In this document: piece by piece, positions 50,858-60,271 of the stretch
How the letters are laid out: each line of letters opens with the position of its first letter
Position numbering within the stretch: the first letter of the stretch is position 1
Source of the DNA: Pseudomonas alloputida
GTDB lineage: Bacteria; Pseudomonadota; Gammaproteobacteria; Pseudomonadales; Pseudomonadaceae
Direction of reading: 5' to 3'
Length of the DNA stretch: 64,000 nucleotides
Assembly: GCF_021283545.2 (NCBI RefSeq)
Contig: NZ_CP128540.1
Span: forward strand, 437,501 to 501,500
The notes under the pieces: model-generated
The model's input: only the letters and a program-made list of their open reading frames with translations
Database searches by the model: none
What the model was told of the DNA's origin: nothing
Translations under genes and position numbers: made by a program

Positions 50858-50902
50858 ATGCGCGTAATCAAGGCCCACGCCCGTTGGCGTTGGCGCGCCT
50901 GA
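50858..50902 (+). CDS. trpL: trpG leader peptide
   Basis: ATG 50858 to TGA 50900-50902, giving MRVIKAHARWRWRA. The two Trp codons, separated by one Arg codon, lie four and two codons before the final Ala. It matches the trpE leader in 12 of 14 residues and lies 136 bp before trpG. Unlike the trpE leader it does not continue an upstream gene. Confidence 0.75.
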   Translation: MRVIKAHARWRWRA

Positions 50903-50913
50903 CTTTATCTCCT

Positions 50914-50928
50914 GCCGGCCCGCCCGGC
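50914..50928 (+). promoter_or_regulatory. Attenuator hairpin before trpG
   Basis: GCCGG-N5-CCGGC, 12 bases after the leader stop, followed by a GGCCCGTCCCCGTTTGCC tail shared with the trpE leader region. An alternative, antiterminating fold using 50960-50990 is possible but not worked out. Confidence 0.55.
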
Positions 50929-51037
50929 CCGTCCCCGTTTGCCTTCTCGTTTACCGCCCGTTGTGGCAAAGCCGCGCCTGTGGCTGGTGCCGGAAGGTTC
51001 GAATCATGAAGTCAGTAGATTCAAGAGGTTTAACACC

Positions 51038-51631
51038 ATGTTACTGATGATCGACAATTACGACTCATTCACTTACAACGTTGTTCAGTACCTTGGCGAG
51101 CTGGGTGCCGAGGTCAAGGTCATTCGCAATGACGAAATGACCATCGCCCAGATTGAGGCCCTCAACCCTGAGCGCATCGTCGTATCTCCGGGCCCGTGCA
51201 CCCCAAGCGAGGCAGGCGTGTCCATCGAGGCCATCCTGCATTTCGCCGGGAAGTTGCCAATCCTTGGTGTATGCCTGGGCCACCAGTCAATCGGGCAGGC
51301 TTTTGGCGGCGACGTTGTACGTGCACGTCAGGTCATGCACGGCAAGACCAGCCCGGTATATCACCGCGACCTGGGCGTGTTCGCCAGCCTTAACAACCCG
51401 CTGACCGTGACCCGTTACCACTCTCTGGTGGTAAAGCGTGAAACCTTGCCCGACTGCCTGGAAGTTACCGCCTGGACCTCCCATGCTGACGGCTCGGTCG
51501 ATGAGATCATGGGCCTGCGCCACAAGACGCTGAATATCGAAGGGGTGCAATTCCACCCTGAGTCGATCCTGACCGAGCAGGGCCACGAACTGTTCGCCAA
51601 CTTCCTCAAGCAGACCGGCGGCCGCCGTTAA
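51038..51631 (+). CDS. trpG: Anthranilate synthase component II (glutamine amidotransferase)
   Basis: 197 residues from ATG 51038; the frame extends further upstream but homologues begin [23 protein letters not shown]. Oxyanion/nucleophile motif [17 protein letters not shown] (Cys) and the triad His and Glu in [10 protein letters not shown] are present. It releases ammonia from glutamine for TrpE. It is the first gene of trpGDC and is preceded by the Trp-rich leader and hairpin. Confidence 0.97.
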   Translation: MLLMIDNYDSFTYNVVQYLGELGAEVKVIRNDEMTIAQIEALNPERIVVSPGPCTPSEAGVSIEAILHFAGKLPILGVCLGHQSIGQAFGGDVVRARQVMHGKTSPVYHRDLGVFASLNNPLTVTRYHSLVVKRETLPDCLEVTAWTSHADGSVDEIMGLRHKTLNIEGVQFHPESILTEQGHELFANFLKQTGGRR

Positions 51632-51640
51632 GGATCGAAC

Positions 51641-52690
51641 ATGGATATCAAGAGTGCGTTGAGCCGTATCGTCGGGCAGTTGGACCTGACTACCGAAGAA
51701 ATGCGCGAGGTCATGCGCCAGATCATGACCGGTCAGTGCAGCGAGGCGCAGATAGGCGCTTTCCTGATGGGCATGCGCATGAAAAGCGAAAGCATCGACG
51801 AAATCGTCGGTGCGGTGTCGGTGATGCGTGAGCTGGCCGAAAAGGTCGAGCTGCAAAGCCTCGATGGTGTCGTCGATATTGTCGGGACCGGTGGTGATGG
51901 CGCCAACATCTTCAACGTGTCCACCGCTTCGTCCTTCGTCCTGGCGGCGGCGGGTTGCCCGGTGGCCAAGCATGGTAACCGCGCAGTCTCGGGCAAGAGC
52001 GGCAGTGCCGACCTGCTGGAAGCTGCCGGCATCTACCTGAACCTGACGCCAACTCAAGTGGCACGCTGCATCGACAGCCTGGGCATCGGCTTCATGTTCG
52101 CGCAAAGTCACCACTCGGCCATGAAACATGCCGCTGGCCCACGTCGAGAACTGGGGTTGCGCACCCTGTTCAATATGCTCGGCCCGCTTACGAATCCGGC
52201 CGGAGTGAAGCACCAGGTGGTCGGTGTGTTCGCGCAAACCCTTTGCCGCCCGCTGGCTGAGGTGCTGCAGCGCCTGGGGAGCAAGCATGTGCTGGTCGTG
52301 CACTCGAAGGATGGTCTGGACGAGTTCAGCCTGGCTGCACCCACCTTCGTCGCCGAACTGAAAAATGACGAAATCACTGAATATTGGGTCGAGCCGGAAG
52401 ACCTCGGCATGAAGAGTCAGAGCCTTCATGGCCTGGCTGTCGAGAGCCCGCAGGCTTCGCTGGAGTTGATCCGCGATGCGCTGGGCCGGCGCAAGACCGA
52501 GAACGGTCAGAAGGCCGCCGAGATGATCGTGCTTAATGCTGGCGCGGCACTGTATGCAGCCGACCATGCCATGAGCCTGAAAGCCGGTGTAGAACTGGCC
52601 CATGATGTACTGCACACCGGCCTGGCCTGGGAAAAGCTGCAGGAATTGGGTGCCTTTACTGCAGTATTCAAGGTGGAGAACGAAGCATGA
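51641..52690 (+). CDS. trpD: Anthranilate phosphoribosyltransferase
   Basis: 349 residues. The phosphoribosyl-binding motifs [27 protein letters not shown] and [21 protein letters not shown] and the metal site region [12 protein letters not shown] are standard. It joins anthranilate to PRPP. It lies 9 bp after trpG and overlaps trpC by four bases. Confidence 0.98.
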   Translation: MDIKSALSRIVGQLDLTTEEMREVMRQIMTGQCSEAQIGAFLMGMRMKSESIDEIVGAVSVMRELAEKVELQSLDGVVDIVGTGGDGANIFNVSTASSFVLAAAGCPVAKHGNRAVSGKSGSADLLEAAGIYLNLTPTQVARCIDSLGIGFMFAQSHHSAMKHAAGPRRELGLRTLFNMLGPLTNPAGVKHQVVGVFAQTLCRPLAEVLQRLGSKHVLVVHSKDGLDEFSLAAPTFVAELKNDEITEYWVEPEDLGMKSQSLHGLAVESPQASLELIRDALGRRKTENGQKAAEMIVLNAGAALYAADHAMSLKAGVELAHDVLHTGLAWEKLQELGAFTAVFKVENEA

Positions 52691-53520
52691 GTGTGCCGAC
52701 GGTGCTGGAAAGGATCATTGCCCGCAAGTTTCAGGAAGTGGCCGAGCGCAGTGCGCACGTCAGCCTCGCCGAACTGGAGGGCCTGGCCAAGGCCGCTGAC
52801 GCCCCGCGAGGCTTCGCCAACGCGCTGATCGAGCAGGCCAAGCGCAAGCAGCCCGCGGTGATTGCCGAAATCAAGAAAGCTTCGCCAAGCAAGGGCGTGA
52901 TCCGCGAGCACTTCGTGCCAGCGGAAATCGCGGTCAGCTACGAGAAGGGCGGGGCCACCTGCCTGTCGGTGTTGACCGATGTCGATTATTTCCAGGGTGC
53001 CGATGAGTACTTGCAGCAGGCCCGCGCGGCGGTTTCGCTGCCGGTGATCCGCAAGGACTTCATGGTCGACCCTTACCAGATCGTCGAAGCCCGGGCCCTG
53101 GGGGCAGATTGCGTACTGCTGATCGTGTCGGCGCTGGATGACGTGAAGATGGCTGAACTGGCCGCCACTGCCAAGGACGTCGGCCTCGACGTGCTGGTGG
53201 AAGTGCACGATGGCGATGAACTGGAGCGCGCGCTGAAAACCCTGGATACGCCGCTGGTGGGGGTGAACAACCGCAACCTGCACACCTTCGAGGTCAGCCT
53301 GGAAACCACCCTTGACCTGCTGCCGCGCATTCCGCGTGACCGTCTGGCGATTACCGAAAGCGGTATTCTCAACCGGGCCGATGTGGAGCTGATGGCAATC
53401 AACGAGGTTTACTCGTTCCTGGTGGGTGAGGCGTTCATGCGCGCCGAGCAGCCTGGCCTGGAATTACAGCGGCTGTTCTTCCCCGAGCAGGTGAAGAAGA
53501 CTGTTCAGCAACTGGACTGA
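52687..53520 (+). CDS. trpC: Indole-3-glycerol phosphate synthase
   Basis: 277 residues, a monofunctional enzyme without a fused TrpF domain. [80 protein letters not shown] and ITESGI are all present. It closes the indole ring of CdRP. It is the last gene of trpGDC, followed at once by a terminator. Confidence 0.98.
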   Translation: MSVPTVLERIIARKFQEVAERSAHVSLAELEGLAKAADAPRGFANALIEQAKRKQPAVIAEIKKASPSKGVIREHFVPAEIAVSYEKGGATCLSVLTDVDYFQGADEYLQQARAAVSLPVIRKDFMVDPYQIVEARALGADCVLLIVSALDDVKMAELAATAKDVGLDVLVEVHDGDELERALKTLDTPLVGVNNRNLHTFEVSLETTLDLLPRIPRDRLAITESGILNRADVELMAINEVYSFLVGEAFMRAEQPGLELQRLFFPEQVKKTVQQLD

Positions 53521-53526
53521 TCAAAT

Positions 53527-53554
53527 GAAGCCGGCGTTTTTGCCGGCTTTTTTG
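53527..53554 (+). terminator. Intrinsic terminator of trpGDC
   Basis: AAGCCGGC-GTTTTT-GCCGGCTTTTTTG, a perfect stem with six T, seven bases after the trpC stop. Confidence 0.95.
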
Positions 53555-53564
53555 TACCTGTAAT

Positions 53565-53640
53565 GGCCTCTTCGCGGGCAAGCCCGCTCCTACACGGGTA
53601 CGCGCCCTGTCGTAGGAGCGGGTTTACCCGCGAAGAGGCC
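53565..53640. repeat. REP inverted pair
   Basis: GGCCTCTTCGCGGGC... (53565 onwards) faces GTAGGAGCGGGTTTACCCGCGAAGAGGCC ending at 53640. It lies between trpC and the lipoate-ligase-like gene. Confidence 0.9.
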
Positions 53641-53667
53641 AGTGAAATCAACATCATAGGTGGATCA

Positions 53668-54372
53668 ATGACCGATCAACCCCTGGCCCTGAGCGTCGAA
53701 CAAGGCCTGCACGCCGAGCAGGAACTGCTGGCCGCCGTCTGCCGTGGCGAACGCGAAAGTGGCGTGCTGTTCTGGCGCCCCACCGACCACGCGCTGGTCA
53801 TGCCTCGGCGCATGAGCCGGCTGGGCAACTTCGAGGTCGCCTGCGCGGAATTGGCTATTGCTGGCTGGCCGGTGCTGCTGCGAGAAACCGGCGGCGAACC
53901 GGTGCCTCAGTCGCATTCGACGGTGAACGTTGCACTGGTCTACGCCGCACCGCGCAGTGAAGGCGACCACGGCCGTATCGAAAATGCCTACGAGCGCCTG
54001 TGTCTGCCGCTGTGTGATGTGCTGCGCGAGTGGGGCGGCGTAGCGTCAGTCGGGGAAATCGACGGGGCCTTCTGCGATGGCCGCTACAACGTCAACCTCA
54101 ATGGCCGCAAATTGGTGGGTACCGCCCAGCGCTGGCGTCAGGGCCTGGGTGGCAAGCGTCCGGTGGTGCTGGTGCACGGTGCGCTGCTGCTGGACAACGA
54201 GCGTGAGTCGATGGTGGCGGCGGTCAACCGCTTCAACGAGTGCTGTGAGCTGGAGCAACGCTGTCGCGCCGATGCGCACATCGCCTTGCACGAAGTGGCG
54301 CCGGTAGCACCTTGGTTCGAGCGCCTTTCGCAGGCCTACGCCAAGGTACTGGCCGAGTTGCCCAAGGACTAG
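53668..54372 (+). CDS. Lipoate-protein ligase A family protein
   Basis: 234 residues from ATG 53668; the longer frame to 53563 crosses the REP and is rejected. The BPL/LplA/LipB-type fold is shown by [42 protein letters not shown] and [29 protein letters not shown], with the conserved Lys in GRKLVGTAQ. It probably attaches or transfers lipoate, octanoate or biotin to carrier domains; the exact substrate is not clear. It overlaps the end of the crp/vfr gene by four bases (convergent). Confidence 0.8.
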   Translation: MTDQPLALSVEQGLHAEQELLAAVCRGERESGVLFWRPTDHALVMPRRMSRLGNFEVACAELAIAGWPVLLRETGGEPVPQSHSTVNVALVYAAPRSEGDHGRIENAYERLCLPLCDVLREWGGVASVGEIDGAFCDGRYNVNLNGRKLVGTAQRWRQGLGGKRPVVLVHGALLLDNERESMVAAVNRFNECCELEQRCRADAHIALHEVAPVAPWFERLSQAYAKVLAELPKD

Positions 54373-55013
54373 CGGGTACCGTGGACCACCATGGTCTTGC
54401 CTTTGACCTGCACCAGGCTGCGTTCCTCGAGATCCTTGAGAACGCGGCCGACCATTTCCCGAGAGCAACCGACGATTCGGCCGATTTCCTGACGGGTAAT
54501 CTTGATTTGCATGCCATCGGGGTGGGTCATGGCGTCGGGCTGCTTGCACAGTTCCAGCAGGCAACGGGCAACTCGCCCGGTCACGTCGAAAAATGCCAAA
54601 TCGCCAACCTTGCGCGTAGTGTTGCGCAGGCGCTGGGCCATCTGGCTACCCAGGGCATAGAGGATTTCCGGGTCCTGGCGCGCCAGCTCGCGAAACTTCT
54701 CGTAGCTGATTTCGGCCACTTCGCATTCTGTCTTGGCGCGTACCCAGGCACTGCGCTGCTGCTCGCCATCAACGGGCTCGAACAGGCCTAGCTCGCCAAA
54801 GAAATCGCCATGGTTGAGGTAGGCGATGATCATTTCATGGCCGTCGTCGTCCTCGATGAGGATGGTGACCGAACCCTTGATGATGAACGACAGTGTCTCG
54901 GCCCGGTCGCCGGCGCAGATGATATTGCTTTTGGCGGTGTAGCGGCGGCGCTGGCAGTGTACCAGCAGCTTGTCGATGTTCTTTATCTTGGCGGGTAGGG
55001 CGGAGGCAACCAT
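54369..55013 (-). CDS. crp: Cyclic-AMP receptor protein family regulator (Vfr/Crp)
   Basis: 214 residues from ATG 55013, the same length as P. aeruginosa Vfr; a start at 55040 would add nine residues not seen in homologues. The cNMP-binding domain has [11 protein letters not shown] and [16 protein letters not shown], with the cAMP-contacting Glu and Arg. The C-terminal helix-turn-helix is [26 protein letters not shown]. It is a global regulator binding TGTGA-type sites; in P. putida it controls few carbon genes compared with E. coli. It is divergent from the osmC-like gene, with a large inverted repeat between them. Confidence 0.95.
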   Translation of the reverse strand: MVASALPAKIKNIDKLLVHCQRRRYTAKSNIICAGDRAETLSFIIKGSVTILIEDDDGHEMIIAYLNHGDFFGELGLFEPVDGEQQRSAWVRAKTECEVAEISYEKFRELARQDPEILYALGSQMAQRLRNTTRKVGDLAFFDVTGRVARCLLELCKQPDAMTHPDGMQIKITRQEIGRIVGCSREMVGRVLKDLEERSLVQVKGKTMVVHGTR

Positions 55014-55103
55014 CACGAAATCCTGTTCGATATGACGCATAGGCTTTTTTAGAGGTTGGCTGACGGAGAGCGCCAGTCATTTGGCGCCAGCTTATCAGAC
55101 ACT

Positions 55104-55138
55104 ACGAGATGTTTCGGTACTAAACCGACACATCTCGT
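55104..55138. promoter_or_regulatory. Large inverted repeat between crp and osmC-like gene
   Basis: Arms ACGAGATGTTTCGGT (55104-55118) and ACCGACACATCTCGT (55124-55138) pair in 14 of 15 positions with a 5-base loop; GCTTTT follows on the plus strand. It lies 91 bp before crp and 66 bp before the osmC-like gene. It could be a shared operator or a leader/terminator hairpin. Confidence 0.55.
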
Positions 55139-55203
55139 GCTTTTCCCACAGCCGCACAAGGTCTAAGCTGACACCCTTTTCCGAAAATCAGGAGTCCGGG
55201 TAG

Positions 55204-55626
55204 ATGAAGGCACGTATCCAGTGGGCCGGTGAGGCAATGTTCCTCGGCGAATCGGGGAGCGGCCATGTCGTCGTAATGGACGGCCCGCCCGAGGCCGGCG
55301 GCCGCAACCTGGGCGTGCGACCGATGGAAATGCTGTTGCTGGGCCTGGGTGGCTGCAGCAGCTTTGACGTGGTGAGCATTCTGAAGAAGTCGCGCCAGGC
55401 AGTGGAAAGCTGCGAGGCATTTCTGGAGGCGGAGCGCGCCAGCGAAGACCCTAAGGTGTTCACCAAAATTCACATGAACTTCGTGGTGAAAGGGCGTGGG
55501 CTGAAAGAAGCGCAGGTCAAGCGGGCGGTGGAGCTGTCGGCGGAAAAGTATTGCTCGGCTTCGATCATGCTCGAGCGTGCCGGGGTTGAGATTACCCATG
55601 GGTATGAAATCGTAGAGCTGGGTTAA
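55204..55626 (+). CDS. OsmC/YhfA family protein
   Basis: 140 residues. MKARIQWAGEAMFLGESGSGHVVVMDGPPEAGGRNLGVRPMEMLLLGLGGCSSFDVVSIL, with the OsmC-type Cys in GGCSSFDV, and the second Cys in EKYCSASIML make it a YhfA-type OsmC protein. These are thiol-dependent, peroxidase-like proteins of unclear substrate; YhfA genes are often next to crp, as here. GGAG lies 13 bp before the ATG. Confidence 0.9.
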   Translation: MKARIQWAGEAMFLGESGSGHVVVMDGPPEAGGRNLGVRPMEMLLLGLGGCSSFDVVSILKKSRQAVESCEAFLEAERASEDPKVFTKIHMNFVVKGRGLKEAQVKRAVELSAEKYCSASIMLERAGVEITHGYEIVELG

Positions 55627-55639
55627 GGCTGAGATTCCG

Positions 55640-55692
55640 GGGCCGCTTTGCAGCCCTTGTGGAAGCGGGTGAACCCGCTCCCACCCGCGGCC
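55640..55692. repeat. Degenerate REP element
   Basis: GGCCGCTTTGCAGCC and GGAAGCGGGTGAACCCGCTCCCACC resemble halves of the REP units elsewhere in the window, but without the full core. It lies between the osmC-like gene and the DUF2157 gene. Confidence 0.5.
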
Positions 55693-55702
55693 CGGGCGAG
55701 TT

Positions 55703-56743
55703 TCAGTTGCGCAGGGCCGGAAGGGCCATCCGCAACCATTGCGGAAGACGGCTTCTTAGCGCCTGGCTCAACCGCTCCCGGCGCTTTTGGTAAACCAGGC
55801 CAAGCCAGATAACCCCCAGCCCGATCATGGTCAGCACCACCGGGAACAGCAACGACTGGGCAAACACCTCGTACGACAGATATCCCAGATAAGCCGCCAC
55901 CCCCAGCGCACCAAACACCATGAATACCGGCCGACGCAGCAGCACCGCCATGCCCATCAGCGCAATGTTGATCAGGCAGTACATGGCCTTGCCCAACTCA
56001 CTGCCGCTGTCCAGTAGCGTCAACCCGCCCCAGAACGCTGCCAGCCCGGCGAGGTAACCCCAACGGGCGTAGTCCTCACGTGTGCGGCCGTCTATCACGA
56101 GGAAAACCACCAGCAAGCCCAGCCCAAACCACAGGGAGACGTGGCGACGCTGCTCCCAACTGAACGGTGAGCCGAAGAACCACTCGCTAAGGTCCATCGA
56201 CATGAACCACAAGGCCACGGCCATTGGCATGTCGACGAACGGGTAGGGGATCAGTCGCAGCATTAGCAGCCCGGCAAGCACCGTGGCTGCTTCCATCGCC
56301 AGCCAGCCGCCTTGCACGTAGGTGTAGTACTGGTGGTAGTCAGCCTGCGCATCGTCCAGTGGCCACCAGCCGAGCATGCGTTCGATAGCGAATACCGCCA
56401 GCGGCACGATGCTGACGGCTACTGCTGCCAGCACGCCAGCAGCGACGGGCTGGACGCGGCGTTGCAGATGGAGGGCGAACAAGGTGATCAGCAGGATATA
56501 GAGGCTGGCGATGATCAACAGCGCGCCGTCACCGAGGCTCATCCATGCCTCGGTGAGCAACCAGCCCATTGCCGCCATGATCAGCATGGCGCCAAAGTAG
56601 AAGGCAACATGGGCCAGCTGAAAGCTGCCACGTGGTGCGGGTTGCTGGCGCAGGAATGCCAACAGGCTTTGGTCCTGGCCTGGTTGGAGAATGCCTGCTT
56701 GCACGGCGCGCGCCAGGTCCTTGGCGTCGAATCGATCCGTCAT
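55703..56743 (-). CDS. DUF2157-domain multi-pass membrane protein
   Basis: 346 residues with a cytoplasmic N-terminus (about 1-45) followed by nine or ten hydrophobic helices. MTDRFDAKDLARAVQAGILQPGQDQSLLAFLRQQP and the helix pattern after it resemble DUF2157 membrane proteins. The function is unknown. It lies 10 bp after coq7 on the same strand and may be co-transcribed with it. Confidence 0.75.
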   Translation of the reverse strand: MTDRFDAKDLARAVQAGILQPGQDQSLLAFLRQQPAPRGSFQLAHVAFYFGAMLIMAAMGWLLTEAWMSLGDGALLIIASLYILLITLFALHLQRRVQPVAAGVLAAVAVSIVPLAVFAIERMLGWWPLDDAQADYHQYYTYVQGGWLAMEAATVLAGLLMLRLIPYPFVDMPMAVALWFMSMDLSEWFFGSPFSWEQRRHVSLWFGLGLLVVFLVIDGRTREDYARWGYLAGLAAFWGGLTLLDSGSELGKAMYCLINIALMGMAVLLRRPVFMVFGALGVAAYLGYLSYEVFAQSLLFPVVLTMIGLGVIWLGLVYQKRRERLSQALRSRLPQWLRMALPALRN

Positions 56744-56753
56744 GGCGATGCCT

Positions 56754-57401
56754 TCAGATGCGGTATGTGCTCTTGGTCATGACCTTGGCCAGCAAGCTCA
56801 TGCCAAAGCGGACGGGGGCCGGGAAGCGATAACCACCGGCTTCCAGTGCAGACTCGGCGTGCTGTTCTTCGTCGATGCGCATCTGCTCGAGAATGGCCCG
56901 GGATTTTTCATCTTCGTGCGGGAGCTGCTCCAGGTGCTCGTCGAGGTGCTTGCACACCTGATGTTCGGTAGCGGCGACGAAGCCCAGGCTGACCTTGTCG
57001 CTGACCAGCCCGGCCAGTGCGCCAATGCCGAACGACATGCCGTAGAACAGAGGGTTGAGCACGCTCGGGTGGCTGTTCAGCTGGCGAATGCGCTGTTCGC
57101 ACCAGGCCAGGTGATCCACTTCTTCCTCGGCGGCATGCTCCATGGCCTTGCGCACTTCGGGCAGCTTGGCGGTCAGGGCCTGGCCTTGGTACAACGCCTG
57201 GGCGCAGACTTCACCGGTATGGTTGATGCGCATCAGCCCGGCAATATGACGGGCCTGCTGCTCGTCCAGGTCAGCGTCTGGCTGGACGATGGCCGGCGAT
57301 GGCCGGGTGGGTTGGCCGCTGAAGGGCAGCAAGGTGCGCATGGCGGTATCGGCCTGCAGCAACAAGCGGTCGAGCGGCGAGTAGTGACGTTCGGTAGCCA
57401 T
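56754..57401 (-). CDS. coq7: 2-nonaprenyl-3-methyl-6-methoxy-1,4-benzoquinol hydroxylase
   Basis: 215 residues from ATG 57401 (GGAGGTG just upstream). The ferritin-like di-iron motifs are [36 protein letters not shown] and [16 protein letters not shown]. It performs the last ring hydroxylation in ubiquinone synthesis and replaces the UbiF found in enterics. It is a peripheral membrane enzyme. Confidence 0.96.
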
Positions 57402-57466
57402 CGGGCACCTCCGCAAGAATGTGCCCGACAGTTTACCGCAATAGCGGCGGGGTCGCTTGCCGTGGG

Positions 57467-57805
57467 TCAGCCCGGAGGCCAGTTCATCTGGCGCTGGCCA
57501 AGCACGTGCATATGGATGTGGTAGACGGTCTGGCCGCCTTTGGGGTTGCAGTTCATGACCACACGGAAACCTTCCTCGCAGCCTTGTTCGACAGCCAGGC
57601 GCTGGGCGGTGAACAGGATGTGGCCAGCCAGGGCCTTGTCTTCTTCGGTCAGGTCATTGAGGGTGCGAATGTGCTTTTTCGGGATGACCAGAAAATGTAC
57701 CGGTGCCGCGGGTGCAATGTCCTTGAAGGCCAGGATCTGGTCGTCTTCATAGATGATATCTGCCGGGATTTCCCGGTTGATGATTTTGAGGAATAGATCG
57801 TCCAC
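57467..57805 (-). CDS. HIT-family nucleotide hydrolase (HinT-like)
   Basis: 112 residues from GTG 57805. [45 protein letters not shown] and the catalytic HIHMHVLG triad define a HINT-type purine nucleoside phosphoramidase. No Cys-containing extension is present. It lies 65 bp upstream of coq7 on the same strand. Confidence 0.95.
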
Positions 57806-57868
57806 AGCACTTGCTCCATGGTGAGGGTCGGGCCGAGTGTACTCAGCCGTGAGCCGCTCGCCCAGTGG

Positions 57869-58651
57869 CTATTCCATGCCTGAGGGGCAATAGCGGCGGT
57901 GGATGGCCCCGGCCAGCTTGCGCACCAGCCAGCGCGGCAGCAGCCGCGGTGCGAACGCCAGCCAGCGGTTGCGCCGGCCGGGCATGATCAGTGCGCGGTT
58001 CTTGTCCAGTGCCCGCACGGTGTACAGCGCCACTTCCTCGGGGCTGAGGCAGCGCGGCTTGCCATCGAGCCGCGCAATGCGCCGGCGTGCGGAACGTACC
58101 GGGCCAGGGCACAGTACCGAGACCTTGATGCCGGTGCGCTTGAGTTCTTCGCGCAGGGCCTGGGAAAAGCTCAACACGTAGGCCTTGCTGGCGGCATAGG
58201 CGGCCATCCATGGGCCAGGCGCCACCCCGGCCAGGCCGGCGACGTTGAGAATCTGCCCGCCACCCTGTACAGCCATCAGGTTACCGATGGCATGGCACAG
58301 GCGGCTCAGGGCCAGCACGTTGACTTCCAGCAGATCCTGTTCGTCGGCCCATTCATGGGCCAGGAACGGCCCATAGGTGCGCAAGCCCGCGCAGTTGACC
58401 AGCAAATCGATACGCCGCTCGCCTTCTTCCAGCTCTAGCACGAAGCCTGAAAGGCGCAGCGGCTGGCTGAGGTCGCAGGCGCGGAACAGCACCTCGACGC
58501 CGAAACGCTGGGTCAGCTCGATGGCAACAGGCTCCAGCGTTTCTCGTTGGCGTGCCACCAGGATCAGATTGCGCCCGCGCCGTGCCAGCGCTTCCGCCAA
58601 GGCCAGGCCCAGGCCGCTGGAAGCACCAGTGATCATGGCGTAACGGGTCAT
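57869..58651 (-). CDS. Short-chain dehydrogenase/reductase
   Basis: 260 residues from ATG 58651; a longer frame to 58777 overlaps the next gene and is rejected. Cofactor motif MITGASSGLGLALAEALARRG, NCAG in LVNCAGLRTYGPF, and the catalytic YAASKAY are those of classical SDR enzymes. The C-terminal extension (RLDGKPRCLSPEEVALYTVRALDKNRALIMPGRRNRWLAFAPRLLPRWLVRKLAGAIHRR) with a basic amphipathic end resembles DltE-like, membrane-associated SDRs. Substrate unknown. Confidence 0.88.
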   Translation of the reverse strand: MTRYAMITGASSGLGLALAEALARRGRNLILVARQRETLEPVAIELTQRFGVEVLFRACDLSQPLRLSGFVLELEEGERRIDLLVNCAGLRTYGPFLAHEWADEQDLLEVNVLALSRLCHAIGNLMAVQGGGQILNVAGLAGVAPGPWMAAYAASKAYVLSFSQALREELKRTGIKVSVLCPGPVRSARRRIARLDGKPRCLSPEEVALYTVRALDKNRALIMPGRRNRWLAFAPRLLPRWLVRKLAGAIHRRYCPSGME

Positions 58652-58718
58652 GCAAGGCTCCTGGGGGCGGAAGAGGGCGCCTAGTGTACAACTTGCCCGT
58701 GCAAGGTGTTGCCTTTTG

Positions 58719-59675
58719 CTACAAGGCGCGGGCGCGCAGAACCTGGCAGTGCTCCAGGGCTTGCCGGTACTCGCCATGCAGGCGCTCGATCAATGCGCTG
58801 GCGCTGGGCAGGTCATGGATGGCACCGACGCCCTGGCCCGCTGACCATACGGTCTTCCAGGCCTTGGCTTCGTCATCGATCGGCTTGAGCTTGCCTTGCA
58901 CCTGCCCCGCTTTGAGGGCGTTCATGTCGTAGCCGGCCTGCTCCAGGCTCTGGCGCAGGAAGCTGGCGGGGATGCCGGACACCACGGGTGTGTGGATGAT
59001 GTCGGCGGCATGGGCATCCAGCAGCATCTGTTTGTAGGCGCCCTGAGCCTGGCTTTCTGTGGTGGCGATGAAGCGCGTGCCCATGTACGCCAGGTCCGCC
59101 CCCAGCAGTTGTGCGGCCAGGATTTCGTGGCCGTGGTTAATGCAACCAGCCAGCAGCAGGGTCTTGTCGAAGAACTGGCGAATTTCTGCGGCCAGGGCGA
59201 ACGGGCTCCAGGTGCCGGCATGGCCGCCCGCGCCTGCGGCGACGGCGATAAGGCCATCGACACCGGCTTCGGCGGCCTTTTCGGCATGCCGGCGGGTGGT
59301 GACATCGTGGAGCACCAGGCCGCCGTAGCCGTGTACGGCATCGACCACTTCCTTTACTGCCCCCAGGCTGGTGATAACGATTGGTACACGGTGTTCGACG
59401 CACAAGGCCAAGTCGGCCTGCAGGCGCGGGTTGGTCGGGTGGACGATCAGGTTGACGGCGTAGGGCGCTGGCGCCTGCAGTTGAGCCAGGCCTGCCTCGA
59501 TCTCTTCCAGCCAAGCCTTGAAGCCAGCGCTGTCGCGTTGGTTCAGTGCCGGGAAACTGCCAACCACGCCGCTGGCGCAGCAGGCCAGCACCAATTGGGG
59601 GTTGGAGATGAGGAACATCGGCGCGGCAACCACGGGCAGCCGCAGGCGTTGTTCGAGCGAGGCAGGTAGCGACAT
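58719..59675 (-). CDS. Nitronate monooxygenase family flavoprotein
   Basis: 318 residues. LRLPVVAAPMFLISNPQLVLACCASGVVGSFPALN, the HDVTTRRHAEKAAEAGVDGLIAVAAGAGGHAG loop and YMGTRFIATTESQAQGAYKQMLL define the NMO/2-nitropropane-dioxygenase FMN barrel. It probably oxidises nitronates, such as propionate-3-nitronate, or a related substrate. It lies 28 bp from the end of hemJ on the same strand. Confidence 0.9.
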   Translation of the reverse strand: MSLPASLEQRLRLPVVAAPMFLISNPQLVLACCASGVVGSFPALNQRDSAGFKAWLEEIEAGLAQLQAPAPYAVNLIVHPTNPRLQADLALCVEHRVPIVITSLGAVKEVVDAVHGYGGLVLHDVTTRRHAEKAAEAGVDGLIAVAAGAGGHAGTWSPFALAAEIRQFFDKTLLLAGCINHGHEILAAQLLGADLAYMGTRFIATTESQAQGAYKQMLLDAHAADIIHTPVVSGIPASFLRQSLEQAGYDMNALKAGQVQGKLKPIDDEAKAWKTVWSAGQGVGAIHDLPSASALIERLHGEYRQALEHCQVLRARAL

Positions 59676-59703
59676 GGCAAGGCTCCTTGAGCGGGTGGCT
59701 ATG

Positions 59704-60129
59704 TCAGAACGGTTTCACCACCACCAGAATGACGATAGCCAGCAGAATCAGCACGGGCACTTCGTTGAACCAGCGATAGTAAACGTGGCTGCGGGTGTTG
59801 GTGCCGTTGGCGAAGCGTTTGCGCTGGGCACCGCACACGTGATGGTAGCCGGTCAGCAGGATGACCAGGGTGAGCTTGGCATGCAGCCACCCCTGGCTCA
59901 GCCAGCCGGGGGTGAGGTACAGCATCCAGGCGCCAAAAACGTAGGTGGCGATCATCGCCGGGTTCATGATGCCGCGGTACAGCTTGCGCTCCATGGTCAC
60001 GAAGCGTTCCTGGCTGATGCTATCCTGGCTCTGGGCGTGGTAGACGAACAGCCTGGGCAGGTAGAACAGGCCGGCGAACCAGCAGACCACGCTGACGATA
60101 TGCAGCGCTTTGATCCATAGGTAAAGCAT
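59704..60129 (-). CDS. hemJ: Protoporphyrinogen oxidase HemJ
   Basis: 141 residues with four membrane helices. MLYLWIKALHIVSVVCWFAGLFYLPRLFVYHAQSQD contains the essential His and the membrane signature of HemJ. It oxidises protoporphyrinogen IX to protoporphyrin IX in haem synthesis, replacing HemG or HemY. It is divergent from argC, as in other pseudomonads. Confidence 0.92.
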   Translation of the reverse strand: MLYLWIKALHIVSVVCWFAGLFYLPRLFVYHAQSQDSISQERFVTMERKLYRGIMNPAMIATYVFGAWMLYLTPGWLSQGWLHAKLTLVILLTGYHHVCGAQRKRFANGTNTRSHVYYRWFNEVPVLILLAIVILVVVKPF

Positions 60130-60201
60130 GGAGGGAGTTCCTTCAGATAGTCACGGTCGTCAGATAGTAGTGGTCAGGCGCCCGAAGGGTCACCCGAAGA
60201 G

Positions 60202-60230
60202 TTGTTACAGGCGCCCTGCGCCCCTATTAT
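60202..60230 (+). promoter_or_regulatory. Sigma-70 promoter of argC
   Basis: -35 TTGTTA (60202-60207), 17-bp spacer and -10 TATTAT (60225-60230). The start would be near 60237, about 35 nt before the argC ATG. Confidence 0.7.
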
Positions 60231-60271
60231 CGTGCGCTTTCCAGACGGCTCGTTGATAAGGGGCAAGCGTT

